A stretch of 64,000 nucleotides of DNA from Flavobacterium micromati (GTDB lineage: Bacteria > Bacteroidota > Bacteroidia > Flavobacteriales > Flavobacteriaceae): positions 62,001-126,000 of the forward strand of contig NZ_FQWF01000008.1 in assembly GCF_900129585.1 (NCBI RefSeq). The letters are read 5' to 3'. Shown piece by piece: positions 29,501 through 38,314 of this stretch (position 1 is the first letter of the stretch; the number at the start of each line of letters is the position of its first letter). The position numbers were made by a program, and so were the translations under genes. The notes under the pieces were generated by a model. That model did not search any database and was not told where the DNA came from. It worked only from the letters and a program-made list of their open reading frames with translations.

Positions 29501-31171
29501 AACGGAACAACTTGGGATAATGGAATTGGTTTAGACAAAATAGGTATTATTAATCCACCAACTGCGGCTTCTATTACAATTTCCAGTGATGTTGAATTGT
29601 GTTCTTGTACTGTAAACGCCGGTAAAAATCTGGAAATTGCTTCAGGAATTACCTTAAAACTTCAAGATAAGCTCACTGTTAATGGTACTTTAACTTTTAA
29701 CGATGAGGCAAGTTTAGTACAAATTAATAACGTTGTTAATAATTCAGGTGCTATAAATTATGTACGAGTGAAAGACAATGCAGTTCGTGTGACCGATTAC
29801 ACGTATTATTCGTCACCTGTTTCACTTTTGAAATTAGCAGGATCTGGAGGAATTGCGTATAATCCTTCAAGTCATGCAGGAAGCCGATTTTTTTCATGGA
29901 CAGCGAACTCAACCTCGGGATTCTGGCAAGCTGCAACAGCATCAACAACAATGGAAATGGGGAAAGGATACATAATTAGAGGCCCTAATACGGTACCTTC
30001 AACCCCTTTAGCGCTATTACAAGCAACATTTACTGGCGTTCCAAACAATGGAACGATTACATTACCAGAGACTATTATTGCTAATAATTTTTATCTATTA
30101 GGGAATCCATATCCATCAGCTTTAGATGCAGATGCATTTTTAGCAGCGAATAATTCTGTATTAAATGGAACAATCTATTTTTGGACACATGCCACTGAAA
30201 TAAGTAATTCTGGTTCAGGATTCTTGCAATATTCAAGTAATGACTATGCGGCATATAATGGAACTGGTAGTATTGCTACAAGAGGAAATTTAGTAAATAA
30301 TGCACAAGTGGAAAGTAATAAACCAAACGGAAAAATTGCTGCAGGACAGGGATTTTTTGCAAGCAGTAGAGCAGTTCCAAGTGCAAGTAAAATAATTTTT
30401 AACAATACCATGCGAGTTGGAGTAGGAGGAATTACAGGGACCAATTCTCAGTTTTTTAGAACTTCAAAAACTAATTCAAAAACAACTACTGGAATAGAAA
30501 AAAATAGAATTTGGCTTAACTTAACTAATAGTGGAGGAGCATTCAAGCAATTGTTAGTGGGTTATATAACTGGAGCTACTAATGAATATGACTCTTCATT
30601 TGATGGAACAACGTATAACGGTAATGTCTATATTGATTTTTATAGTCTTGCCGCAGATAAAAATTTAACAATTCAAGGTAGGGCTTTACCATTTAGCGAT
30701 AGTGATCTAGTGCCTTTAGGTTATGTTTCCAAGCTAGCGGGAGAATTTTCGATAGCTATTGACGAGGTTGATGGTGTTTTAAAATCGCAAGACGTTTTTA
30801 TTGAGGACAAAATGTTAGCTACCGTTCATGACTTAAAAGTGGCACCATATAAATTTAACACAGCAATAGGAACTTTTAGTGATCGTTTTGTATTGCGATA
30901 CACTAATAGAACACTTAGCACTGAAAATTTCGATATTGCTGATAGTTCTATCATCGTATCTAAGGATAGAAACGAATTGAAAGTAAAGTCGCAAATAGAA
31001 ACAATACAACGAATTACAATTTTCAACTTATTAGGTAAAAAAGTGTTGGATCAGAACGGTATTAATAGCACCGAATTCCGCTCTTCCAATAGCAATTTAA
31101 CTAATCAAACCGCAATTGTAAAAATTACGTTGACTACTGGAATAGTAATTACTAAAAAAGTCGCGTTCTAG
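26594..31171 (+). CDS. Giant secreted adhesin-like protein with PA14-like domain and T9SS sorting domain
   Basis: A 1525-residue secreted protein starting MNKKLLILLVLFFNAYLFQAQ, a signal peptide; the in-frame ATG at 26558 would place residues before it. After an N-terminal beta domain comes a PA14-like module (about residues 170-320: NWIGHVYNWTGSAPPGGG, then VNGDDGVRVYIDGVLIFDRW). Several Ig/PKD-like and cysteine-paired repeats follow (VCSNTSTTLNASNL, INICAGGSTLLTV-type segments). The last 550 residues are shared with the next gene. The final 80 residues form a type A T9SS sorting domain (ITIFNLLGKKVLDQNG ... TTGIVITKKVAF), directing export across the outer membrane. Likely cell-surface adhesin; ligand unknown. 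Confidence 0.88.
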   Translation: MNKKLLILLVLFFNAYLFQAQCSFPISTPQAPAREILTFCSDNPINNSITTVNSLFAGDYIAVNVVRGFTYSFIYPDTFPLEENLTIFDASNTSIVLSNGRSSTGANITWTSTISGLIYVLISRANCVNNRNSFSNNLTVTLNSIGNTQDSQAAFGTGNWIGHVYNWTGSAPPGGGSPASPSNINPFSASNYVGYYNVGTESFNENFGGDQVCFPVLSNGAIRTTINTETFAVRYRMRSNKPAGCYVMNVNGDDGVRVYIDGVLIFDRWVEQSNTTYCNNLVNLTANSEIVLDYYENGGQNVLGFSLLEFDGSGNNISSPQNVTVCSNTSTTLNASNLISCNINTNTVYQWQSSTNNINFTDISGATGQNYTAPGVTVTAGNPNNVRYFRRVFRPSTATTGTCVFNSNIITIKTSDARPNAPGAIIGSSTQCTNTTATFSIAAVPNAVSYEWRTGQTGWTIIPSTDGLSVSIAFSATATSGNLVVSASNGCGQSFSNVTTNIQVRQLPASASISGSNSVCVGAPPVPITFTNPQNYGVRVTYNINGGSNLVQFVGANTSINFVTAPTNVPGVFVYNLISVGNEIDFPSCSTSLTGTATVTVNSASTSPTAITGSTNICAGGSTLLTVSGGNLGVGATANWFTASCGGTLVGTGNSITVNPTATTMYFVRYEGSCGITTCISTTVTVNSSIINNNLSFTNGISGPISAVVDENGSALLNAPSGTYFATVNFASYGNPNGSAPNFTFGACNAVTSQSIAENALLGNSTATLRATNGTFGDPCVGTFKRLYILASYVQPICNGATVSISGSTPSGGSGTYAYQWQSSTTSATAGFTTATGTSTGINYISGAITRDTWFRRIATSCSTSNTSFVVLVKVNTAIPVPIITATTQPNCVTATGRVALGSLPATGTWTITTNPATAGLTGLTGTGLTTVITGLTANTNYTFTVFNGICSSLPSSAAILNSVITTTYNGTTWDNGIGLDKIGIINPPTAASITISSDVELCSCTVNAGKNLEIASGITLKLQDKLTVNGTLTFNDEASLVQINNVVNNSGAINYVRVKDNAVRVTDYTYYSSPVSLLKLAGSGGIAYNPSSHAGSRFFSWTANSTSGFWQAATASTTMEMGKGYIIRGPNTVPSTPLALLQATFTGVPNNGTITLPETIIANNFYLLGNPYPSALDADAFLAANNSVLNGTIYFWTHATEISNSGSGFLQYSSNDYAAYNGTGSIATRGNLVNNAQVESNKPNGKIAAGQGFFASSRAVPSASKIIFNNTMRVGVGGITGTNSQFFRTSKTNSKTTTGIEKNRIWLNLTNSGGAFKQLLVGYITGATNEYDSSFDGTTYNGNVYIDFYSLAADKNLTIQGRALPFSDSDLVPLGYVSKLAGEFSIAIDEVDGVLKSQDVFIEDKMLATVHDLKVAPYKFNTAIGTFSDRFVLRYTNRTLSTENFDIADSSIIVSKDRNELKVKSQIETIQRITIFNLLGKKVLDQNGINSTEFRSSNSNLTNQTAIVKITLTTGIVITKKVAF

Positions 31172-31198
31172 TCAAATTTCGTATTTTATTAAATTAGA

Positions 31199-31236
31199 AA
31201 ATCTCATTTTGTTTAAAAACAAAATGGGATTTTTTC
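31199..31236 (+). terminator. Terminator after the first adhesin gene
   Basis: AATCTCATTTTGTTT pairs with ACAAAATGGGATT through a short A-rich loop, followed by six T's. Confidence 0.82.
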
Positions 31237-31388
31237 GTTTTAGATTTTCTGTAATTTAATTTTTTAAAATTATGTAAATATCACTAAATATGGGTATTGC
31301 AAAAATGACGGAATGTTTATATTTTTATCAAAAAATTATTAAGCCCTGATAATTAAGTAATTAGTATTAATTTAAATTTTATTAAAAT

Positions 31389-34300
31389 TTGAAAACAAAA
31401 CTACTTTATTTCGCAATTGTCATTAGTTCTTTAATTTTAAATAATGTGTATTCGCAACAAGGAACAGTTGATGCCACCTTTAATACCTTTGATAGTGGGG
31501 TACTAGGGGATGGTTTTGACAATACCGTAAACACAGTTCATGCTCAGACCGATGGTAAATTAATTGTAGGCGGAACATTTCTAAACTTTAACGGTGGTAG
31601 TAGCCCTTATTTATGCCGGTTACTGCCCGACGGTTCCAGAGATACCTCCTTTATCCAAGGCAGTGGTTTTAACGGAATAATTTATTCCTCGTTGATCCAA
31701 GCTGATGGCAAAATAATCTTAGGCGGATCCTTTACTTCTTTTAATGGCTCTGCCGCAGGGCGCTTAATTCGTTTAAATACTGATGGTTCACGTGATGCAA
31801 CATTCAATTCGATAGTTGGTGCGGTAAATGGGGTTATTCGTTCGATAGCAGGTCAAAGCGATGGAAACCTTATTATCGCAGGTACTTTTACATCATATAA
31901 CGGATTACCTGTTAATAGAATAGCTAGGATTTTGCCAAATGGAAATCTAGATTCTTTCTTTATTACTGCTGCAATGCCAAGCGGTACTGTAAATACCGTG
32001 CAAGTCCAAGTTGATGGAAAGGTAATTATTGGCGGGACGTTCACGACTTACAATGGTACTGCCGCTAACCGCATTGTACGATTAAACCCAAATGGTGCCA
32101 TAGATACTACTTTTAGCATTGGAACCGGCTTTAATGATGATGTGAGAACAATTGATCTGCAGGTTGATGGTAAAATTCTCATTGGTGGGGATTTTATAAA
32201 TTATAATGGTGTTAGTGCGAATCGAATAATTCGGCTCAATCAAGATGGAAGTATTGATAACAGTTTTATTATAGGTTCGGGCGTAAGTGGCGGTAACGTT
32301 TCGGTCATTAAAGTCAATTTGATTGGCGAAATTTTAGTGGGCGGTTCTTTCACCGGAACTTACAATGGAACAGCTGTCAATCGCTTAATTTTATTAAATG
32401 GTAATGGAATTGCAATTCCTTCCTTTGACATTGGCAACGGTGCAGGCTCTGGAACTGTTCTTGCCTTAACATCCATTACTGACGGGTCGTGGCTGGTGGC
32501 TGGTTCTTTTTCTTCGTTTGATTCTCAAAATCAGGGTCGGCTTGCCAAAATTGACAAAGACGGTGCATTAGATATTGGTTTTTTGCCATCGGGAGTTGGC
32601 TTTGACAATTCCGTTTTAAAAGTCATTTCATTACCAGACAATAAAACAATGGCTTTTGGAAATTTTACCAAGTTTAACGGATCAGATACAGCCAGAGTTA
32701 CACGATTATTAGAGGATGGATCATCCGACCCTACTTATAATCCATTGGGTGCAGGAGCTAGTGGCACTGTGCGAGCGGCGGTTGTGCAAGTGGATGGAAA
32801 AATTATTATTGCGGGTAGTTTCAACAGTTACAATGGCGTTACCATAAATCGAATTTGCAGAATCATACCTGATGGTGCTATAGACTCTAGTTTTTTTAGT
32901 GGTTTAGGGTTTAGCGCAACAGTGAATGCGCTGGCAATTCAAGCTGACGGAAGTATAATAGTAGGCGGTAGTTTTACAAGCTATAACGGCACAGTGGCCG
33001 GCCGAATTGTACGATTATTATCAAATGGCGCTATCGATACGAGTTTCAACACAGGTAATGGTGCCGATGGAACAATAGAAGCCATAGAGATCCAAAACGA
33101 CGGCAAAATTCTCATAGGCGGTCGGTTTTCAAATTTCAATGGAGCTTCTCACAATAAACTAATTCGATTAAATCCAGATGGAAGCTTAGATCCTACTTTT
33201 ACAATAGGAGTGGGATTTGATAGAAATGTTTTGGCAATAGCAATTCAAGCAGACGGTAGAATCATTGTTGGTGGATCCTTCACAGCGTTCAATGGCATTC
33301 CAGCGAGACGAAGAATTATTAGATTATCTTCCTTAGGAGCTCATGATACTAGTTTTAATATTGGTGCTGGATTTAGTAATGGTGAAATTAGATCCATTTT
33401 AGTTCAGCCAGATCAGCGGTTATTGATAGGTGGATCTTTTTCTGGAACCTACGATGGAATTGCTGTAAGGCGTTTGGTCCGACTTCTATCAGATGGACAA
33501 CGCGATGGAACTTTTATCGCAAATTTAAATGCCTCCTTGTTTAGTATTTGCTTTACGCAAGATGCTAAGATCATAATTGGAGGTAACTTTAATTCTGTTT
33601 CTGGAATAACAAAACATCGAATTGCACGATTAAGAATTTGCACAGATAGTTCGGCGTGGAACGGGACTTCATGGAGCAATGGTGGACCTTCGCCAAGTAA
33701 ATTATTGATGTTTAATGGAAATTACACCTTTGCAAGTACAATCAGCTCGTGTTCTTGCACTATAGGAGCGGGAAGTACAGTAACAATAAATGATGGGGTG
33801 ACATTAGGCTTGTCATTAGATTATTCTGGTGCGGGAACTTTGATAATGGAAAATAATGCGTCTCTTTATCAATCAGATGATAGCATCGTAAACTCGGGAA
33901 TTGTAAATTTAAAGAGGAATACAACTCCAATCATCAGAACTGATTATAGTTACTGGTCCGCTCCTGTTACAAACCAAAGATTGATCGATTTATCTCCAAA
34001 TACTTTATCTGATAAATTTTATTCTTTTACTGCTACAAGTCAATCTTGGTTTTTAGAAAATATGACAAATGTTATGCAAACAGCGAAGGGATACATCATT
34101 CGTGGTCCTCAAACGTTTTCAGATTCAGTTCGTGCGATTTTTCAAGCTGTTTTTATTGGTGTTCCAAATAATGGAAATATAGCCAGTCCCATCGGGCAAA
34201 GTAATTCATTCAATCTCATTGGTAATCCGTACCCCTCAGCAATAGAAGCAGATTCATTCATTAATAGAAATACTGGTGTTATAGATGGCACATTATATTT

Positions 34301-35255
34301 TTGGACACACAACACCCCTATTACTAATAATGCATACACCTCAGATGATTATGCAGTTTATAATCTCTTGGGAGGTGTTGGTACTAGCGCATCTATAAGC
34401 TCAGGTGTTAGTAATAATAAACCAGAAGGGAAAATTGCTTCTGGGCAGGCATTTTTCACTAAAAGTAGCAGTGATAATGGATCAGTGATTTTTAATAATA
34501 GTATGAGAATTATTGAGCAAAATTCAACTTTTTTTAGAACAAAGGCTCAGAAGAATTTAAAATTTAACGCTTTTGAAAAACATCGTATTTGGCTAAATCT
34601 ATCTAATGCTGGAGGAGCATTTAAGCAAACTTTGATTGGGTACGCAGCAGGTAGTACTAATGAATATGACAGTGCATTTGATGGTCAGAGTTTCAACGGG
34701 AATCAGTTCATAGATTTTTATAGTATTATTCAAGATAGAAATCTAGTAATTCAAGGAAGAGCGCTTCCATTTGATGAATCTGATAGTATTTCGCTTGGTT
34801 ATAAAACTACCGTCGCAGGTTCTTTTACTATTTCGATAGATCAAGTCGATGGTCTATTTCTAAATCAACCCGTGTTTCTGGAAGATAAATTGGACAACGT
34901 AATTGTTGATTTACAGCGTTCAGATTATACATTTGATACAAAAATTGGAACTTTTAATGATCGATTTATGCTACGATATATTAATAAAATTTTAGATGTA
35001 ACTGACTTTGAGCATCTAGAAAACAATGTATTTGTTTCAATTAAAAATACTTTATTAAAAGTGAAATCAGCGGAGTTAAATTTAGATAAAATTCAAATTT
35101 ACAATTTAGCTGGCCAGCAAATTTATCAAAAAAATAATCTCTCAGGGAAAGATTTTTTAGATTCTAAATTGATGGCTAATGATCAGGTTTTAATTGTCAA
35201 AATAGGATTTGAAAATGGGGAAAGTGTTTCAAAGAAAATTTTAGTTCATGAATAA
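31389..35255 (+). CDS. Secreted delta-60-repeat protein with T9SS sorting domain
   Basis: A 1288-residue protein translated from a TTG (KTKLLYFAIVISSLILNNVYSQ signal peptide). About residues 25-755 contain 14 tandem repeats of roughly 53-57 residues with the pattern DGKIIVGGSFTSYNG then RLNPDGSIDTSF, the delta-60/DUF5122 beta-propeller motif. Fourteen units would make two seven-bladed propellers, an inference from count only. The remaining 500 residues resemble the end of the preceding adhesin: a CSCTIGAGS segment, YSYWSAPVTNQ, NRNTGVIDGTLYFWTHN, then a type A T9SS sorting domain ending GESVSKKILVHE. The two adjacent paralogues probably arose by duplication of a shared C-terminal platform. 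Confidence 0.9.
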   Translation: MKTKLLYFAIVISSLILNNVYSQQGTVDATFNTFDSGVLGDGFDNTVNTVHAQTDGKLIVGGTFLNFNGGSSPYLCRLLPDGSRDTSFIQGSGFNGIIYSSLIQADGKIILGGSFTSFNGSAAGRLIRLNTDGSRDATFNSIVGAVNGVIRSIAGQSDGNLIIAGTFTSYNGLPVNRIARILPNGNLDSFFITAAMPSGTVNTVQVQVDGKVIIGGTFTTYNGTAANRIVRLNPNGAIDTTFSIGTGFNDDVRTIDLQVDGKILIGGDFINYNGVSANRIIRLNQDGSIDNSFIIGSGVSGGNVSVIKVNLIGEILVGGSFTGTYNGTAVNRLILLNGNGIAIPSFDIGNGAGSGTVLALTSITDGSWLVAGSFSSFDSQNQGRLAKIDKDGALDIGFLPSGVGFDNSVLKVISLPDNKTMAFGNFTKFNGSDTARVTRLLEDGSSDPTYNPLGAGASGTVRAAVVQVDGKIIIAGSFNSYNGVTINRICRIIPDGAIDSSFFSGLGFSATVNALAIQADGSIIVGGSFTSYNGTVAGRIVRLLSNGAIDTSFNTGNGADGTIEAIEIQNDGKILIGGRFSNFNGASHNKLIRLNPDGSLDPTFTIGVGFDRNVLAIAIQADGRIIVGGSFTAFNGIPARRRIIRLSSLGAHDTSFNIGAGFSNGEIRSILVQPDQRLLIGGSFSGTYDGIAVRRLVRLLSDGQRDGTFIANLNASLFSICFTQDAKIIIGGNFNSVSGITKHRIARLRICTDSSAWNGTSWSNGGPSPSKLLMFNGNYTFASTISSCSCTIGAGSTVTINDGVTLGLSLDYSGAGTLIMENNASLYQSDDSIVNSGIVNLKRNTTPIIRTDYSYWSAPVTNQRLIDLSPNTLSDKFYSFTATSQSWFLENMTNVMQTAKGYIIRGPQTFSDSVRAIFQAVFIGVPNNGNIASPIGQSNSFNLIGNPYPSAIEADSFINRNTGVIDGTLYFWTHNTPITNNAYTSDDYAVYNLLGGVGTSASISSGVSNNKPEGKIASGQAFFTKSSSDNGSVIFNNSMRIIEQNSTFFRTKAQKNLKFNAFEKHRIWLNLSNAGGAFKQTLIGYAAGSTNEYDSAFDGQSFNGNQFIDFYSIIQDRNLVIQGRALPFDESDSISLGYKTTVAGSFTISIDQVDGLFLNQPVFLEDKLDNVIVDLQRSDYTFDTKIGTFNDRFMLRYINKILDVTDFEHLENNVFVSIKNTLLKVKSAELNLDKIQIYNLAGQQIYQKNNLSGKDFLDSKLMANDQVLIVKIGFENGESVSKKILVHE

Positions 35256-35295
35256 AATGTGTAAAGCATTATGTATTATTAAAAATAATTGACCA

Positions 35296-35334
35296 AAAAA
35301 AATGCTCCTAGATTATTTACTAGAAGCATTTTTA
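35296..35334 (+). terminator. Bidirectional terminator between the second adhesin and bioB
   Basis: AAAAATGCTCCTAG and CTAGAAGCATTTTT form an imperfect stem, with A's and T's on either side so it can act in both directions between convergent genes. Confidence 0.78.
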
Positions 35335-35375
35335 ATTAGCTTTTCTACTGTATATTTTTTTTCTTAAAATATTAA

Positions 35376-36464
35376 CTACGATTTTCCTTTTGTAGAAGCT
35401 TCTAAATTTCTTTCAATTTTGTGCTCTGGTCTTGACCATTTTGGTTTTTCGCCTAATGGTGCAAACTGGGAGTCAGAAGCTTCAACAGTTTGTGGTTGTG
35501 AAACTTTTGTAAATGCTTTTTGTGGATTTAATCCTAGCATTTCAAACATTTTCATATCTTCATTGACATCAGGATTTGGTGTTGTCAACAATTTATCTCC
35601 AGCAAAAATGGAATTGGCACCCGCAAAAAAGCACATGGCTTGACCTTCGCGGCTCATATTCATTCTTCCCGCTGATAATCGAACTTGAGTTTCAGGCATA
35701 ATGATTCTGGAAGTCGCAACCATTCGTATCATTTCCCAAATTTCAACTGGTTTCTCTTCTTCAAGCGGTGTTCCTTCGACAGCTACAAGTGCATTTATAG
35801 GCACTGATTCAGGTTGTGGATTCAAAGTAGAAAGCGCGACAAGCATTCCGGCTCTGTCGTCAATGCTTTCGCCCATACCTATAATTCCACCACTGCAAAC
35901 AGTAACATTTGTTTTTCGAACATTTGCGATGGTTTGTAAACGATCTTCAAATCCGCGTGTTGAAATAACTTCTTTATAATATTCCTCAGAAGTATCTAGA
36001 TTATGGTTGTACGCATACAAACCAGCTTCGGCCAATCGATGGGCTTGGTTTTCAGTAATCATTCCTAGTGTGCAGCACACTTCCATTTCCAGCTTGTTTA
36101 TGGTGCGAACCATCTCTAGTACTTGGTCAAATTCTGGACCGTCTTTAACATTTCTCCAAGCGGCTCCCATACACACACGGGAGGAACCATTAGATTTTGC
36201 ACGCAAAGCTTGCGCTTTTACTTGGCTCACTGACATTAGGTCGTTTCCTTCAATTTCGGTATGATATCTTGCAGCTTGTGGACAATATCCGCAATCTTCT
36301 GGACATCCACCTGTTTTTATTGAAAGTAAAGTCGATACTTGCACCACATTTGGATCGTGATGTTCTCTATGAATAGAAGCTGCTTCATAAAGCAAGTCCA
36401 TCATAGGTTTATTATATATTGCGATAATTTCGTCTTTTGTCCAATTATGTCTTGTAATGCTCAT
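35376..36464 (-). CDS. bioB: Biotin synthase
   Basis: Radical SAM enzyme that inserts sulfur into dethiobiotin to make biotin. The 362-residue protein carries the radical SAM cluster motif GGCPEDCGYCPQAARY (C-x3-C-x2-C). The auxiliary [2Fe-2S] ligands are also visible, including the cysteine in SRVCMGAAWRN and that in EVCCTLGMI. A C-terminal extension of about 30 residues (QFAPLGEKPKWSRPEHKIERN) is common in Bacteroidota. It lies about 11 kb from bioA, separated by recX and the two adhesin genes, and is convergent with the second adhesin. Confidence 0.96.
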   Translation of the reverse strand: MSITRHNWTKDEIIAIYNKPMMDLLYEAASIHREHHDPNVVQVSTLLSIKTGGCPEDCGYCPQAARYHTEIEGNDLMSVSQVKAQALRAKSNGSSRVCMGAAWRNVKDGPEFDQVLEMVRTINKLEMEVCCTLGMITENQAHRLAEAGLYAYNHNLDTSEEYYKEVISTRGFEDRLQTIANVRKTNVTVCSGGIIGMGESIDDRAGMLVALSTLNPQPESVPINALVAVEGTPLEEEKPVEIWEMIRMVATSRIIMPETQVRLSAGRMNMSREGQAMCFFAGANSIFAGDKLLTTPNPDVNEDMKMFEMLGLNPQKAFTKVSQPQTVEASDSQFAPLGEKPKWSRPEHKIERNLEASTKGKS

Positions 36465-36724
36465 TGATATGATTTTATGAAGCGTAAAAGTAATTAAATA
36501 GTTCTAAAAAAGTAAGAAGACGCTAAGCAAATCCGTCTTTTATTATTTTCATTGCCTCGTAAGCCGATTGTGCGAGTTCAGTTAAAAGAAGTAGAAAAAA
36601 AAATTCATAAGCTAGGGGATGATCGAAAGTATTATGTGGTTCATTAATGGGAGTGCTTTGCAAGTATTTTTAATTAAATTAGAAAATAATCACAAAACCT
36701 GCATTTTAGATCATATTTTACTAA

Positions 36725-37189
36725 CTACTTTTCTATTTTTTTAGCACCATGTTTATCAGATTTGTATTTTGGATCCCAATACAACATCAATAAAAATGAA
36801 ACGAGCCCTGCTGATACAAATCCCTCCAGCAGTAAGGAAAAAGAATATTTTACTACTGACGGAGTTCCTCCAAAAAGGAAATTTCTCGAAAGCGTTTCTA
36901 TAAAAGCATCGCCTCCCTTAATAGTGATAAAAATAATCAATCCAAGAACACTTAAAAGAACACCTGAAAATGAGGTATACACAGCAGAAACCGCATTTAA
37001 CGGTAATGATTTATTTCCTTCACGGAAATTAGATCGTAACGTTCGTATCGTTCCATAAAATATAAAAATTATATTGAAGAAGCGCAGTAAATAATTATCG
37101 GCGAAGCCCAAGGCCTCGAGCACCAAGAAAAAAATTCCTATTCCTAAAAATATTATGAATCCATTTATTAACTCTTTCGGTATTTTCAT
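36725..37189 (-). CDS. Hypothetical four-helix membrane protein
   Basis: A 154-residue integral membrane protein with four hydrophobic segments at about residues 8-27, 34-47, 74-90 and 117-137. A basic, hydrophilic tail (DPKYKSDKHGAKKIEK) suggests the C-terminus is cytoplasmic. I do not recognise a family and see no catalytic motif. It lies between bioB and ribF, all on the minus strand, with about 260 bp before bioB and 75 bp after the small gap to ribF, so it is probably not tightly coupled to either. Confidence 0.7.
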   Translation of the reverse strand: MKIPKELINGFIIFLGIGIFFLVLEALGFADNYLLRFFNIIFIFYGTIRTLRSNFREGNKSLPLNAVSAVYTSFSGVLLSVLGLIIFITIKGGDAFIETLSRNFLFGGTPSVVKYSFSLLLEGFVSAGLVSFLLMLYWDPKYKSDKHGAKKIEK

Positions 37190-37289
37190 AGCAATGTTTT
37201 TAAGATTCAGAAATAATTGATTGAAGAACAGTGTATCAAAACCGAATTTACGACAAAAAATGAAAATATCTATTGAAAAATCAAAGTGT

Positions 37290-38216
37290 TTAGAAATTTA
37301 AAAAGCGTAGCGCTGCATTTTTATCTTTCTCAAGTTGTTCCTTCAAAAGATCAACTGAAGGGAATTTTTGTTCAGATCTAATGCGGTGCAGCACAGAAAC
37401 GCTTATTTTTTGATCGTATAAATTAGCATCAAAATCAAAATAATGAACCTCAATTGATCGTTCTTTTCCTAAAACTGTTGGATTAAATCCAATATTCATC
37501 ATTCCAAAAATAGTTTTTTGATCAAAAATACTTTTTACTATGTAAACACCATTCAGTGGTATCAATTTATAATTTTCCTCGATTTGCACATTAGCAGTCG
37601 GAAAACCAATAGTTCTTCCTAGTTGTTTTCCAATGACTACAGTTCCGGTTAAAAAGTAATTATATCCTAAATAATCGTTAGCTAAGGTCATGTTGCCTTC
37701 CAGTAATGCATTTCTAATTTTAGTGGAACTAACGGAGATTTCATTAATTTCTTGTACTGATATTTGCTCTACTTTAAAATCATATTGCTGTCCAAAAGTG
37801 ATAAGGTCATCAATATTAGCAGTTCGATTTCGGCCAAAACGGTGATCATAGCCTATTATTATCTTGTGAATATTTAATCTATCTACAAGAATATTTTTTA
37901 CAAATTCTTCGGAAGTCAATCTTGAAAAAGCTTCGTTGAAAGGGTGGATTACTAAATTGTCAAGTCCAATTTTTTCCAGTAATTCGATTTTTTCATCTAT
38001 TGTGTTCAACAATTTAATATCAGAATCGCTTTGTAAAACCATTCTAGGATGTGGATAAAAAGTAAGAACTAAACTTTCGTAATCTTTTGTAGCCGCATTT
38101 TGTATTACTTTATCTAGTATTTTTTTATGCCCAATATGAACGCCATCAAATGTGCCTAGGGTTATAATAGTTTTTTTTGTAGAACTAAAATCGTTTATAG
38201 AATGAAAAATCTTCAA
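37290..38216 (-). CDS. ribF: Bifunctional riboflavin kinase / FAD synthetase
   Basis: Makes FMN and then FAD. The N-terminal adenylyltransferase domain has LGTFDGVHIGHKKIL (HxGH), YDHRFGRNRTANID and the SVSSTKIRNAL motif. The C-terminal kinase domain shows GRTIGFPTANVQI (the PTAN signature) and NGVYIVKS. I place the start at the TTG at 38216 (MKIFHSINDFS), which matches the family N-terminus. The upstream TTG at 38240 lies inside a minus-strand TAAATTTG promoter box (38238-38245), so transcripts probably begin after it. That gives about 308 residues. Confidence 0.9.
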   Translation of the reverse strand: MKIFHSINDFSSTKKTIITLGTFDGVHIGHKKILDKVIQNAATKDYESLVLTFYPHPRMVLQSDSDIKLLNTIDEKIELLEKIGLDNLVIHPFNEAFSRLTSEEFVKNILVDRLNIHKIIIGYDHRFGRNRTANIDDLITFGQQYDFKVEQISVQEINEISVSSTKIRNALLEGNMTLANDYLGYNYFLTGTVVIGKQLGRTIGFPTANVQIEENYKLIPLNGVYIVKSIFDQKTIFGMMNIGFNPTVLGKERSIEVHYFDFDANLYDQKISVSVLHRIRSEQKFPSVDLLKEQLEKDKNAALRFLNF

Positions 38217-38237
38217 AGTATCTGTTTTATAATAGCG

Positions 38238-38245
38238 CAAATTTA
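38238..38245 (-). promoter_or_regulatory. -7 promoter box of ribF
   Basis: Minus-strand TAAATTTG matches TANNTTTG. It overlaps an in-frame TTG at 38240 that would otherwise be chosen as the ribF start, and so helps decide the start at 38216. Confidence 0.45.
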
Positions 38246-38314
38246 AGTGAACCTAATTGAAAATATTTAAAAAGGATTGAAAACTTCGAACCTTTTTAGT
38301 TGAATACACCACAT

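Noticed and set aside
35701..36264. Plus-strand ORFs opposite bioB
   Set aside because: They are mirror frames of a strongly supported radical SAM gene.
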